Source of the DNA: Haloarculaceae archaeon
GTDB lineage: Archaea; Halobacteriota; Halobacteria; Halobacteriales; Haloarculaceae
Assembly: GCA_007122455.1 (NCBI GenBank)
Contig: SKTU01000011.1
Coordinates: 1 to 64,000, forward strand
Reading direction: 5' to 3'
Length of the DNA stretch: 64,000 nucleotides
The notes beneath the pieces are model-generated. The model did not search any database, was not told the origin of the DNA, and was given only the letters and a program-made list of their open reading frames with translations. The position numbers were made by a program, and so were the translations under genes. Position 1 is the first letter of the stretch. Each line of letters opens with the position of its first letter. This document shows, piece after piece, positions 24,664 to 33,767 of the stretch.

Positions 24664-25957
24664 CTACAGTTCGTGCGTGAAGTCGACCTCGTCCTCACCG
24701 TCGTAGAACACAGTCGTCGTCCGATCGGTTCTGGCCAGCGGGGCGCCGTCCTTCAGCACCAGTGTCCGGGGGGCAACGGTTCGAATGGCGTCGAACGCCG
24801 AGACCGCGTCGTAGACGACCAGCGATCCTTCGTTGCCCTCTTTTAGCCCGTACTCGTCGGGATCCACGCCAAAGACCGCAGCGTTGTTCCGGGTCATCAT
24901 CTCCCAGAGAACCGGCGCGTCGTCGATTCGATTCATATGTGCGAAGTGTGCCAGATAGTAGACGACTTTTAACAGGTCACCATCGCCGTATGGGTTCGCC
25001 GAATCGCTGATGTCGTCCTGACCGATGGCGACGGTGACGCCGGCGTCGGATAGTTCGTCGATTCGAGTGTGGCCTCGTCGGCGTGGGTAATCGTCGTAGC
25101 GCCCCTGGAGCACGGAGTTCGATAGCGGGTTTGTAACGACACTGACGCCACTCTCGTCGAGCAGGCGGCACAGTTTGTCCGCGTAGGCGTCCGGATACGA
25201 GTGCATCGCGGTCGTGTGGCTCGCCGTTACTCGGTCGCCAATCCCTCGATCTCGGGACGATGCCGCGAGCACCTCCGTGTATCGGGAGTTCGGATCATCC
25301 GTTTCGTCGACGTGGAAATCCACGGGAAGAGCGAACGACTCCGCGACGTCGAGCGCGGTGTTGACGTGTTCGACGCCCCGCTCGCGCGTGTCCTCCCGGT
25401 GAGGCATGCCGCCGGTCGATCCCCATCTCGAACATGGTCTCGAACGTCTCGAGGAGCGTCTCGTTCCGGGCGAACCCCCTCGTTGGGATCGCGACTATTT
25501 GGATTTCGAGGTCACCGGCGAACTCCTCCCGAAGGTCCAACATCACCTCCGCGGCCATGAACGGATCCTCGTCCTCGGAGGTCGTCGACAGATGCGTTCG
25601 GATTCGCGTGATCCCGTAGGCGGCAAACCAGCTGAGAACCTTCCTTGCCTTCTCTTTGACCCCCTCTTTCGTCAGGTCTGCTCGGTTCTTTGCCCCGGTT
25701 CGCCACGCCTGTTCCAGAGTTCCCTTCTGATTCTTGTGGGGCCGCCCCTCGGTCAACGAACCGAAGACGTGCGTGTGCGGTTCGACTAGCGGCGGTGAGA
25801 CGACTCTGCCGTCGGCGTCGAAACGCTGGTCCCGATCGAAGGACTCGACGTCGCCCTCGCCTGCAGGACTGATCCGATCGATAGTGCCGTTCCGAATCTC
25901 AATATCTACCTCTTTTCGACCGGGGATCGAGCAACCAGTTACGATATAATCTGACAT
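24664..25957 (-). pseudogene. cytosine deaminase-like amidohydrolase, frameshifted
   Basis: Two overlapping frames together form one CodA-like enzyme. The 5' frame (from MSDYIVTGCSIPG at 25957) carries the metal motif EPHTHVFGS and IRTHLSTTSEDEDP; the 3' frame carries DFHVDETDDP, TASHTTAMHS, NPLSNSVLQGR and IGQDDISDS, which complete the ligand set. The break is at about 25410-25425: MFEMGID continues as GMPHREDTRERG only after a +1 or -2 shift near CGGCGGCATG. Unless this is a sequencing error, the protein is dead. It lies 70 bp after the M20 hydrolase gene on the same strand. Members act on cytosine, creatinine or related ring amines. Confidence 0.8.
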
Positions 25958-26027
25958 TTGGCTATCTATTGTCGCGTTTTGGTATAAAGCATGGTGGCAA
26001 TGCGATACTCGACCGTCCCGTCCCCGT

Positions 26028-27401
26028 TCACTCCTCGGCGACGCCGCACCAATCCAGCATCGTGAGCGCGTGGATCTGTGCGGTCTCGACGAGCGAATCG
26101 ACGTCGACGTATTCGTCGGCCGCGTGCCCGTTCGCTCCTCGCGGACCGACGCTCGGGCACGGGATGTCGTAATACCGGTTGTAGAACCGCTCGTCGTTGC
26201 CGCCGAGCCCGCCGCGGTAGTCGACGGTGCCGCCGGTCACCGCCTCGACGTCCTCACAGACCAGCTGGAAGAACTCGCTGTCGAAGTCGACTTCGTGGGG
26301 ATCCGTGCTCCAGCCGAACCACTCGAGTTCGGGCGGATTGTCCGCGAGCCACTCGTCGTCGGCGACGACGGCGGCGATCGTCTCCTCGATCTCCGTGCGG
26401 ACGTCGTCACGATCCTGATGCGCGCTCGGCGGCCAGCCGACGCGGAACTCCATCACCGCTTCACCGGGCACCGTCGAGGTCCACGACCCCGGAACGTAGA
26501 TGTCCGTCAGACTCAGGTTCGTCGTGCTTCCCTCGGCCTCGGCGTACTGGTTGATCGCGGGCTGGTAATCCTCGATCCGCTCGTTTCGGCGCTCGTGTAG
26601 CTCCTCGAGAGCCTGGTAGAGCTTGAACGCCTCTCCGACTGCGTCGACGCCGAGGAACTTGTAGGCGGTGTGGGCGGCCTTCCCCGGTACGCGAACCCGG
26701 AAGTACATCACGCCGGCGCTAGCGACGCCGACCGTCGGGATCCCGGACGGCTCCGGGATGATGGCCGCGTCGGGCTGGTAGCCACGCTCCAGCGCCGAGA
26801 GGACGCCGCCGACGCCGCCGGCCTCCTCCTCGATCGTCGTCTGGAGCGTCACGTCGCCGGCCAGCTCGATTCCCAGCGCGTCGATCGCCTCGAAGGCGGC
26901 GACGAACGCCGCGATACCGCCCTTCATGTCGTACGTTCCGCGCCCGTACAGCCGACCGTCTTCCTCGTGGGTGTCCCACGGATCGAACGTCCAATCGGAG
27001 ACTGGATCCGGCGGGACGACGTCGACGTGGCCGCTGAATGCGATCGAGCGCCCGTCGCCGGTGCCGGCTCTCGTCGCGGCGACGTTTTCGCGCCCCTCGT
27101 AGCCGTACTCCTCGTAGGGGGTCGTCTCGAAGAACGCGGGGTGGCCTGCGAGAGCGTCAGCGTCGGGTTCCCACGCGTCGACGTCGAGGTCGAGCGACTC
27201 GAATCGCTCGATCATGAGCTCCTGGGCCGGTTGCTCCTCGCCGGGGAGCGACTGTGCCGCGACGAGCTCCGAGAGGAACTCGACCAGTTCGTCCCGGTGG
27301 TTCTCGATGTGCGAGCAGACCGCGTTGCGGGTGTCTCTCCGTGTCACGGGTGACGTTGTCGGCCCGACCGGGTAAATCCCCACGAACTGCCGCTCCGTCA
27401 C
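26028..27401 (-). CDS. M20 family metallohydrolase (ArgE/DapE-like)
   Basis: This 457-residue co-catalytic zinc hydrolase has SGHVDVVPP (first His and catalytic Asp), YGRGTYDMKGG (bridging Asp), TIEEEAGGVG (catalytic Glu pair) and IIPEPSG, plus the dimerisation domain with GKAAHTAYK and the final His in PSVGPRGANGHAADEY. Such enzymes remove acyl or carbamoyl groups from amino acids. The start at 27401 overlaps the upstream gene's stop by 4 bp, which supports this start. With the dehydrogenase and deaminase-like genes it suggests a nitrogen-compound catabolic cluster; the substrate is unknown. Confidence 0.88.
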   Translation of the reverse strand: MTERQFVGIYPVGPTTSPVTRRDTRNAVCSHIENHRDELVEFLSELVAAQSLPGEEQPAQELMIERFESLDLDVDAWEPDADALAGHPAFFETTPYEEYGYEGRENVAATRAGTGDGRSIAFSGHVDVVPPDPVSDWTFDPWDTHEEDGRLYGRGTYDMKGGIAAFVAAFEAIDALGIELAGDVTLQTTIEEEAGGVGGVLSALERGYQPDAAIIPEPSGIPTVGVASAGVMYFRVRVPGKAAHTAYKFLGVDAVGEAFKLYQALEELHERRNERIEDYQPAINQYAEAEGSTTNLSLTDIYVPGSWTSTVPGEAVMEFRVGWPPSAHQDRDDVRTEIEETIAAVVADDEWLADNPPELEWFGWSTDPHEVDFDSEFFQLVCEDVEAVTGGTVDYRGGLGGNDERFYNRYYDIPCPSVGPRGANGHAADEYVDVDSLVETAQIHALTMLDWCGVAEE

Positions 27402-28576
27402 CAGCCGACGCGGAGTTTCGGTTCGATGCCGTGTCGCTCGGCGACGGCGCGATAGCCCGCGATGATCTCCTCGGTCACTGAGAGCGCCTCGTCGGGGGCG
27501 AAGCGTTTGAGATCGACGCCGAGAACGTCGTCGATCGCCTCGCGGGTCGCGTCGGTGAAGACGATCGACCCGTCGTCGTCGATCCGCTCGACGCCGTCCC
27601 GCACCAGCGCCCGACGGTTGCGCGACTCGGCCTCCTCGAGTGTGATGTCGTCGGGGAGTGCGACCTCGGCGCCGTCTCGATCGAGCCGGACGGGGTAGCC
27701 GCCCTCCAGCCCGTTCGGTGCCGGTGCGTGAACGAGGGCGCCGGAGTCGTCCAGTAACGCCTTGACGATCCGCGTCGAGACTGCCCCCGTCAGCACGCTC
27801 ACCTCCCGCGCGCTCGGCTCGTCGGCGAAGGGGAGTCCGCGCCGGTCGAGTTCGGCGTCGAGGTCGATCCCGTCCGTGACGTCGGTGCCGTCGACGAGTA
27901 CCTTCAGGTAGTACGGCATCTCGTGGGTCGTGCCGGCGAAGAGTACCTCGTGGGCCGTCGAGTGAGCCATCGACAGGTACACCTCGACGTCGCCCATCGG
28001 CACGCCGTGTTGCTCCGCCGCGATCTGTCTGATCGGCGGGACGACGTTACCCAGATTTCCCGACCCGACGAGCGGTGGATGACCGGCTCGAGCCAACGCC
28101 GGGTTGATGACGTCCGGCATCGAGACGTTCACGACGTGCGGATCGACGCCGTCGGCGGCCTCGGCGGCGCGAACCACGTTGTACGCCAGCGGGAGCTGTC
28201 CCGGGAGGATGCAGGCGTACCCCGGCCCCTCCGGTCCGAACCCGATCAATCGGTCCCGCTCCGCTTCCGGGAGCTCCTCGAACGGTGCGTACCGGAGCAG
28301 CGTCGCGGCCGTGTGAACCACGTCCGGCTCGACGCGCTCGATCGCCTCGACGACCGCGTCGAGATCCAGTAAATCGAGCTGCGAGAACTCGACCTTCGGG
28401 TTTCGACCGAGGTGGTCCGCCCTGAACCGCGCCGCGTTCGTTCGCCGCTGGCCGACGTCGGTCGCCACGTCGGTTGCGACGATCCGGTCGATACCTGGGT
28501 CGCCACAGAGGTTCTGCAGCATCTCGTAGCCGACGCCACCGATTCCCGCCATCAGGAGTGTGCGTCCGTTGCCCAT
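27398..28576 (-). CDS. saccharopine dehydrogenase-like NAD(P)-binding protein
   Basis: This 392-residue protein opens with a Rossmann fold (LLMAGIGGVGYEMLQNL; acidic end of beta-2 in VATDVATDV), then DVVHTAATLLRYAPFEE. The rest resembles the saccharopine dehydrogenase / homospermidine synthase-like superfamily, without a specific substrate motif I recognise (NVSMPDVINPAL, GSGNLGNVVPPIRQ and YLSMAHSTAHEVLFAGTTHE are possible substrate-site segments). It is coupled to the M20 hydrolase by a 4 bp overlap. It probably oxidises or reduces a product of the same pathway. Confidence 0.65.
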   Translation of the reverse strand: MGNGRTLLMAGIGGVGYEMLQNLCGDPGIDRIVATDVATDVGQRRTNAARFRADHLGRNPKVEFSQLDLLDLDAVVEAIERVEPDVVHTAATLLRYAPFEELPEAERDRLIGFGPEGPGYACILPGQLPLAYNVVRAAEAADGVDPHVVNVSMPDVINPALARAGHPPLVGSGNLGNVVPPIRQIAAEQHGVPMGDVEVYLSMAHSTAHEVLFAGTTHEMPYYLKVLVDGTDVTDGIDLDAELDRRGLPFADEPSAREVSVLTGAVSTRIVKALLDDSGALVHAPAPNGLEGGYPVRLDRDGAEVALPDDITLEEAESRNRRALVRDGVERIDDDGSIVFTDATREAIDDVLGVDLKRFAPDEALSVTEEIIAGYRAVAERHGIEPKLRVGW

Positions 28577-28619
28577 GCTAGAGAGTAGCCTCCGCTCGGC
28601 GAGTTAACTCTACTGGCGT

Positions 28620-28934
28620 CTACGGTCCGGCTTCGCTCTGGACCCGCCAGCCGCCCTCGATCCCGCAGGCCTCCCGGATCTCGTAGTCGATCTCGGTCTT
28701 CTCGGTCAGCGTCGCGCCGCCGTCGACGCGTTCGACGCGCAGCGGAACGTCGAGCGTGTCGCCACAGCAGCCGACGCCGACGAACTCCTCCCAGACGTCG
28801 CCCGCTTTGGCCGTCCCCTTCGTCCGGCGGAGAAACGTTCGAAACGACGGCTTCTCCACCTGAAACCGTCCCCAGTCGCTGAGGTCGGCCGGATAGGAGA
28901 CGACGATCCGGCGGGCGGTATTGTCGTCGACCAT
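28620..28934 (-). CDS. small conserved haloarchaeal protein
   Basis: This 104-residue soluble protein (MVDDNTARRIVVSYPADLSD) has a Cys pair GVGCCGDTLDVPLRVERV and looks like a small alpha/beta domain. Similar haloarchaeal proteins are known only as a domain of unknown function (DUF7968-like, from memory). It is divergent from the ATP-grasp gene with a 99 bp gap and lies 44 bp upstream of the saccharopine dehydrogenase-like gene on the same strand, so they could be co-transcribed. Confidence 0.65.
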   Translation of the reverse strand: MVDDNTARRIVVSYPADLSDWGRFQVEKPSFRTFLRRTKGTAKAGDVWEEFVGVGCCGDTLDVPLRVERVDGGATLTEKTEIDYEIREACGIEGGWRVQSEAGP

Positions 28935-29033
28935 AGCTCCCCTTGGCGGGCCGCGAGGAAAGCAGTGTCGCCGAGTCGGTGCGGTTCACCTCTGGTACGG
29001 GGGGCTTTTGAGGCGAGCGACCGACGAGGGGCC

Positions 29034-30263
29034 ATGGAACGGTTCGTGACGACTGACGAACTTCGCTCGGCGCTGGCGGCTGCGGAGTTCGATCGCCCGC
29101 CCGCCCTCGTCGCCAACGCACATATCACCGGGTTGAGCGTCGCCCGGTCGCTCGCGGCCGCCGACGTGCCGGTCGTCGCGATCGATCGGAGCGGTGACGG
29201 GGTCGCACCCTCCTCGAACGCCGTTGACTACGCCGGCTCGGTTCGGTACCCGCTCGCCGACGCCGACGCGTTTCGCGAGGACGTCGAGTCGATCGTCGAC
29301 GCTGCCGGCACGGAGATGGTCGCCTTCGCGTGCATGGACGAGTGGGTGCACGCCTTCGCCGAGACCGCTCCCGACGGTGTTCGACTCCCCTTCTCGGATG
29401 AGGAGACAATCGATCGAGTCCTCGACAAGGAATCGCTCTACCGCCTCGCCGAAGCGTTGGACGTTCCGTATCCGGAGACGCACCCGATCGACGAACGGTC
29501 GGCCGACGCCGTCCTCGACGCCCTGGAGTTCCCGTTCGTCGTCAAGCCAGCCAGAAAGCGGGAGTTCGAGGAGGCGATCGGAACGAACGTCCTCGAAGTC
29601 GCCGATGAGGAGGCGTTCGCGGAGATCGTCGCGACGGCTGCCGACGAGGGGATACGGATCATGGCTCAGGAGAAAGTCCCGATCGCGACGGGGCGGGATC
29701 GGTCGCTCGGCTCCTACGTCCCGCCGTCGGGGGTCGACGATGCCGTCTCGGTCGTCGGCAATCCGGTCGCCCGCCACCCCGCCTCGTTCGGCACCTCCTG
29801 TCTCGTCGAGCGCGTCGACGACCCGGAGATCGAGGCGCGCTCGATCGACGTGCTCGAGGAAACCGGCTACACGGGCATCAGTGAGGCGGAGTTCGTCTAC
29901 GACACCGATCGGGAGGAACACGTTCTCCTGGACATCAACACCCGGCCGTGGAAGTGGATTGGGCTGTGTGTCGCTGCCGGCGGTGACCTGCCGGTGGCGG
30001 CCTACGCCGACGCGACGGAACTCGACTACGAGCGTCGCGTCACCCGGGAGGCGACGTGGATATCGCTGCGGGAGTACCTCGCACGGCTCTCCGGCGGCGG
30101 ACCGGACCTGCTCTCCGCCGAACAGTGGCGTGCGCTCGCGTCCGGCCGCTTCGAGAACGATCCGCGGCTGACGACCGCGGTCCACCGTCCCTCCGATCCG
30201 GAACCGACCGTCCAGCTACTGCGAACGGAGTTCTCCGAGCGAGAGTACTACTGCGCCTGCTGA
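29034..30263 (+). CDS. ATP-grasp family carboxylate-amine ligase
   Basis: This 409-residue protein has an N-terminal Rossmann-like region (ALVANAHITGLSVARSLAAA), an ATP-grasp core with the ATP-binding FPFVVKPARKREFEE segment (about residue 170), and metal ligands near DINTRPWKWIG (E/D-x-N-x-R). It resembles carbamoyl-phosphate synthase-like and D-aspartate ligase-type ATP-grasp enzymes, with no known haloarchaeal substrate. The start at 29034 (MERFVTTDEL) is chosen over a 5' extension that overlaps the divergent gene's promoter. Its 3' end overlaps the convergent membrane protein by 16 bp. It ends in an odd CAC Cys pair. Confidence 0.8.
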   Translation: MERFVTTDELRSALAAAEFDRPPALVANAHITGLSVARSLAAADVPVVAIDRSGDGVAPSSNAVDYAGSVRYPLADADAFREDVESIVDAAGTEMVAFACMDEWVHAFAETAPDGVRLPFSDEETIDRVLDKESLYRLAEALDVPYPETHPIDERSADAVLDALEFPFVVKPARKREFEEAIGTNVLEVADEEAFAEIVATAADEGIRIMAQEKVPIATGRDRSLGSYVPPSGVDDAVSVVGNPVARHPASFGTSCLVERVDDPEIEARSIDVLEETGYTGISEAEFVYDTDREEHVLLDINTRPWKWIGLCVAAGGDLPVAAYADATELDYERRVTREATWISLREYLARLSGGGPDLLSAEQWRALASGRFENDPRLTTAVHRPSDPEPTVQLLRTEFSEREYYCAC

Positions 30264-30799
30264 ACCGGGTCCGTTCGGGAGCCGACCGCTTCGAGGAGGT
30301 AATCGGTCACGAGATCGGTCACCGGCGCCCAGCACCGATAGAGGCGACGGGCGAGTGCCGCGAGCACGGCGACGCCCGCGAGCAGGAAGGCGAGGTGGTA
30401 GATACCGCCGATCCCGAACGCCGAGAACAGCGGTTCGACGGCGGCGGCGAACCCCCGGTAGGCGATGGCGACCGCGAGGAACCCGATCAGGAGCTTCCCG
30501 GCCGCCGCGGCGTCGGCGACGGCCGCGTCCGGTCCGTCCAGCACCTGAGCGAGGACCGACTCGACGGTCGGTGCGATGCGTACCAGCCCGACCACGACTA
30601 AAAGCGTCGCGACGGCGACGAACAGTGCCGTCGGCGAGATAGAGAGCCCCGCGACCAGTCGATCGAGCGCCGGCAGCGCGGCGGCGACGACGAGCAGGAA
30701 CAGAAGCCCTGCGACGGCTACGCCGATCCCCACGATCCGGCGAACGGTCGATCGATCGGGCTCCGTGGCGAAGCGAAGCGTTCGATTGTCGTCAGTCAT
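30248..30799 (-). CDS. four-helix haloarchaeal membrane protein
   Basis: This 183-residue protein has four predicted helices (about 25-45, 55-75, 100-125 and 134-152). The N-terminus is cytoplasmic and acidic. No functional residues stand out. It overlaps the ATP-grasp gene at its 3' end, on the opposite strand. I do not recognise the family. Confidence 0.7.
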   Translation of the reverse strand: MTDDNRTLRFATEPDRSTVRRIVGIGVAVAGLLFLLVVAAALPALDRLVAGLSISPTALFVAVATLLVVVGLVRIAPTVESVLAQVLDGPDAAVADAAAAGKLLIGFLAVAIAYRGFAAAVEPLFSAFGIGGIYHLAFLLAGVAVLAALARRLYRCWAPVTDLVTDYLLEAVGSRTDPVQQAQ

Positions 30800-30845
30800 C
30801 GAGCGTGAATATCCGGTTGAGAAGCATAAGGTTCGTGGCCGTTAT

Positions 30846-31574
30846 TTATATAGGGTCGGAAAAACAGCGGTCGTAGGTACCGCTCGCGTGGATCGCCAGC
30901 AGTTCCTCGGTCGCGTCGGCGTCGAACCGGAGCGGCCGTCGCCACCACGGCCCCTTCCCGGAGTCCGCCGAGAGCTCTGTCACCAGACGGTTGGCGTCGA
31001 CGCCGGCGTCGGCCCCCGACAGCGGTATCGCCCGTTCGAACAGCGCCGAGTCGTCGGGATCACCGTAGAGGAGTACGGCGGCGTCGAACGGATCGCGCTT
31101 GACGTGAGCGTTGTTCGCGAACCGCTTCCGTCGCTCGGCCGGCAGCTCGGCGTACTCCTCGCCGCCGATCGGATCGGTCGCGAGCCGGAACGCCCCGATG
31201 AGATACGCCCCCCACTCCGGAGCCATCCAGGCCGCCGGCCGGCCGATCGTCGAGAGCGTCGCGTAGAAGAAGACGTAGTCGCCGGCCGAACAGTCCAACA
31301 GTGGCCGGGCCTTCACGCCGTGAGGATCTCCGTAGGTGTAGCGTCGACAGCCGTGAACGCCCGCGAACGTCGGATCGAGGTGGACCGGCCGATCGGCGAC
31401 GTCGCTCACGTCGGTTTCGAGATCGAGATCGGCGTACGTCGGTACGCCGGCGTCCGATCGGGTCGGTGCCTCCTCGGGGATCGGAACGTACTCGAACCGG
31501 CCGTTCTCGTCTATCGGACCACGGAACCCCGGCTCGTTGGTGTTGGCGGCGACGTTGATCGCGACGCTTCGCAC
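30846..31574 (-). CDS. Nmad3-type nucleotide modification-associated domain protein
   Basis: This 242-residue protein begins MRSVAINVAANTNEPGFRGP and then FEYVPIPE, the signature of the Nmad3 domain, a family linked by gene context to modified DNA or tRNA bases. Other conserved-looking parts are HGCRRYTYGDPHG, DYVFFYATL, WGAYLIGAFRL and FANNAHVKRD. The exact activity of Nmad proteins is unknown. It lies 6 bp after the acyltransferase gene on the same strand. It might act on a modified nucleotide or tRNA base; no other modification genes are in this window except by chance. Confidence 0.75.
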   Translation of the reverse strand: MRSVAINVAANTNEPGFRGPIDENGRFEYVPIPEEAPTRSDAGVPTYADLDLETDVSDVADRPVHLDPTFAGVHGCRRYTYGDPHGVKARPLLDCSAGDYVFFYATLSTIGRPAAWMAPEWGAYLIGAFRLATDPIGGEEYAELPAERRKRFANNAHVKRDPFDAAVLLYGDPDDSALFERAIPLSGADAGVDANRLVTELSADSGKGPWWRRPLRFDADATEELLAIHASGTYDRCFSDPI

Positions 31575-31580
31575 GGTCGA

Positions 31581-32483
31581 TCACCCGTCGGGCGGCTGGA
31601 GCTCCCGCTCGAACTCGTCGAACTGCTCGAAGTCGTCGCCGAGTTCGTACGGAATCCGTCGATCGGTGCGCCCGTCCTCGTGGTCCCCGTCGATCGGTTC
31701 GGCGACCGACTTCCACCCCGGTTTTACCCGGACGCTCTTGGCGGGCATGCCGACGGCGACGTGGTGGGCCGGTACGTCCGACTGTGCGACCGCTCGAGCG
31801 CCGAGAATCGAGTTCTCCCCGACCTTCACGCCCGCTCGAACCATCGCGTCGTACGTGACGCGGGCGTCGTCCTCGACGATCGTGTGGTAGTTCTCGATCC
31901 GCGTCTGATCGACGACGTCGTGGTCGTGGCTGTAGATGTGTGCGCCGTCGCTGATCGACACGCGGTCGCCGATCGTCAGCTTCCCGCGGTCGTCGAGGTG
32001 GACGTCGTCGTGAATCACGACGTTGTCTCCCATCTCGATGTTGTGGCCGTAGGTGAACGTGATCCCCTTGAAGAGGCGGAGCTTTTCTCCCGCCTCCGCG
32101 AAGAGGTGCCCGGCGAGCATCTCTCTGAAGCGGAGCGCGAAGGCGATGTTGTCGGCCATCGGCGTGGCGTCGAACTGCCGCCAGAGCCACTGGAGGTGTT
32201 TCGACCGTTGGAAGGCTTCCTCGTCCTTCTCGGCGTAGTACTCGCTCTCCAGCGTCGCGTTACACGGGTCGTACCCCTGCAGTCGAACCCGTTCGGCCGG
32301 CGAGACGTCGCCGCCGGCCCGCCAGCGATCGTAGGCGTCCCGGTCGCCGTGCAGGTCGACGAGAACGTCCTCGACGACCTTGCAGGTGTCCTCATCGCTC
32401 GACAGTCGACGATCGACCGTTTCGAGGAACTGCTCGAGTCCCTCCTCGGCTTCGGCCGGCAGCGAGACGTGCCGCTTTGTCAT
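31581..32483 (-). CDS. hexapeptide-repeat acyltransferase (maltose O-acetyltransferase-like)
   Basis: This 300-residue protein has a helical N-terminal half (to about 140) and a left-handed beta-helix from about 145-240 made of hexapeptide turns (NIEMGDNVVIHDDVHL, LTIGDRVSISDGAHIYSHDHDV, AGVKVGENSILGARAVAQSDV, VAVGMPAKSVRV). The catalytic His is probably in HIYSHDHD. It would transfer an acetyl or other acyl group, perhaps to a sugar. The start MTKRHVSLPAEAEEG at 32483 is the first good one. It is divergent from the aldo/keto reductase gene across a 172 bp AT-rich region with a TTATAAATA box at about 32581. Confidence 0.85.
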   Translation of the reverse strand: MTKRHVSLPAEAEEGLEQFLETVDRRLSSDEDTCKVVEDVLVDLHGDRDAYDRWRAGGDVSPAERVRLQGYDPCNATLESEYYAEKDEEAFQRSKHLQWLWRQFDATPMADNIAFALRFREMLAGHLFAEAGEKLRLFKGITFTYGHNIEMGDNVVIHDDVHLDDRGKLTIGDRVSISDGAHIYSHDHDVVDQTRIENYHTIVEDDARVTYDAMVRAGVKVGENSILGARAVAQSDVPAHHVAVGMPAKSVRVKPGWKSVAEPIDGDHEDGRTDRRIPYELGDDFEQFDEFERELQPPDG

Positions 32484-32655
32484 ACGTGTCCTCTGGGCAC
32501 CCCCGTTGTTATCGATTGCTGTTGCGTCACTCGCACACGACCGCCGTCTTGTGAATTTGACCAATAACGTTCACAACTACTTATAAATATGGACGAATCC
32601 GACCTGTCGGGACGAACCACGACCGCTAAGTGACGCCCTCACTAATCGTCGACGT

Positions 32656-33714
32656 ATGAACTATCGGACGCTGGGCGACACCGACGTCGAGGTGAGCGAA
32701 ATCGGCTTCGGTGCGTGGGTCGTCGGCACCGACTGGTGGGGCGATCGGACGGAAACGCAGGCGATCGAGATGGTGCAGCACGCCGTAGATCGCGGAATCA
32801 CGTATTTCGACACGGGCGACGTCTACGGACACGGAAACTCCGAGGCGCTGCTCGGGGACGCGCTCGCGGAGGTTCGCGACGAGGTGACGCTCGCGACGAA
32901 GATCGGGTACGACTTCTACAACAACCCCCAGGCCGGTCACGGCGAACTCCCGAAGGAGCTCACTCGGGAGTACCTCGAGACGGCGTTCGAGCGATCCCTC
33001 GATCGGCTCGGCGTCGACTCCGTCGAACTGCTACAGCTCCACAACGCCAACGTCGCGGAGGTCGACGACGACGTTCTGGAGTTCCTCGACGAACTCCGGG
33101 AGGACGGTCGCATCGACGCGATCGGCTGGGCACTCGGCCCGTCGATCGGCTGGCTCGCCGAGGGCGACGCGGCCATCGAGGCGGAGTTCGACAGCGTCCA
33201 GTTCGTCTGGAACGTCCTCGAACAGGAGGTCGGCAATCACTTCCTCGAGACGGTCGAACGAACCGGTTCCAAGACGAGTCTCGTCCCCCGCGTCCCGCAC
33301 TCGTCGGGACTGCTCAACGAGCAGGTCACCCCCGACGTCGAACTCGAGGAGGGTGACCACCGCGCCTACCGCCCCGACGAGTGGTACGAGACCGGCTGGG
33401 AGAAGGTCGAACGGCTTCGGTTCCTCGAGCGGGACGGCGAGCGGACGATGGCGCAAGCCAGCCTCCAGTGGCTGCTCTATCACGACTCGGTCGCAACGGT
33501 GACGCCGACGTTCCGGACGCGCGAGGACATCGACGCGTGGGCGACGGCGAGCGACGTTCCGCCGCTCTCTGAGGCAGAGTACGCCCGCGTCGCCGACCTC
33601 TACGAGCGGAACTTCGGCATCGATCGCGAGGACGGGATGGACGCGCTCCGATCGTCGGTCGGCGGCGACGACATCCGCTCGGCGGGCCTGAAGAAGGAGT
33701 CGGCCGGCAGCTAG
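32656..33714 (+). CDS. aldo/keto reductase
   Basis: This 352-residue TIM-barrel oxidoreductase carries the AKR tetrad: Asp and Tyr in FDTGDVYGHGNSE, Lys in TLATKIGYDF, and His in LLQLHNAN. The NADPH-binding C-terminal part shows TPTFRTREDIDAWA. It resembles the YajO/general stress protein 69 branch (MNYRTLGDTDVEVSEIGFGA). The substrate cannot be deduced. A TATA-like box lies about 70 bp upstream, so a short leader is likely. Confidence 0.9.
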   Translation: MNYRTLGDTDVEVSEIGFGAWVVGTDWWGDRTETQAIEMVQHAVDRGITYFDTGDVYGHGNSEALLGDALAEVRDEVTLATKIGYDFYNNPQAGHGELPKELTREYLETAFERSLDRLGVDSVELLQLHNANVAEVDDDVLEFLDELREDGRIDAIGWALGPSIGWLAEGDAAIEAEFDSVQFVWNVLEQEVGNHFLETVERTGSKTSLVPRVPHSSGLLNEQVTPDVELEEGDHRAYRPDEWYETGWEKVERLRFLERDGERTMAQASLQWLLYHDSVATVTPTFRTREDIDAWATASDVPPLSEAEYARVADLYERNFGIDREDGMDALRSSVGGDDIRSAGLKKESAGS

Positions 33715-33767
33715 CGCCGTCGCGACCGATCGTAACGCGGTTATGCATCGACAGTCGAGCGTGGCGT

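Noticed and set aside
30576-32567. Long plus-strand frame (663 codons) opposite the Nmad3 and acyltransferase genes
   Set aside because: It overlaps two real genes on the other strand and has no recognisable domain.
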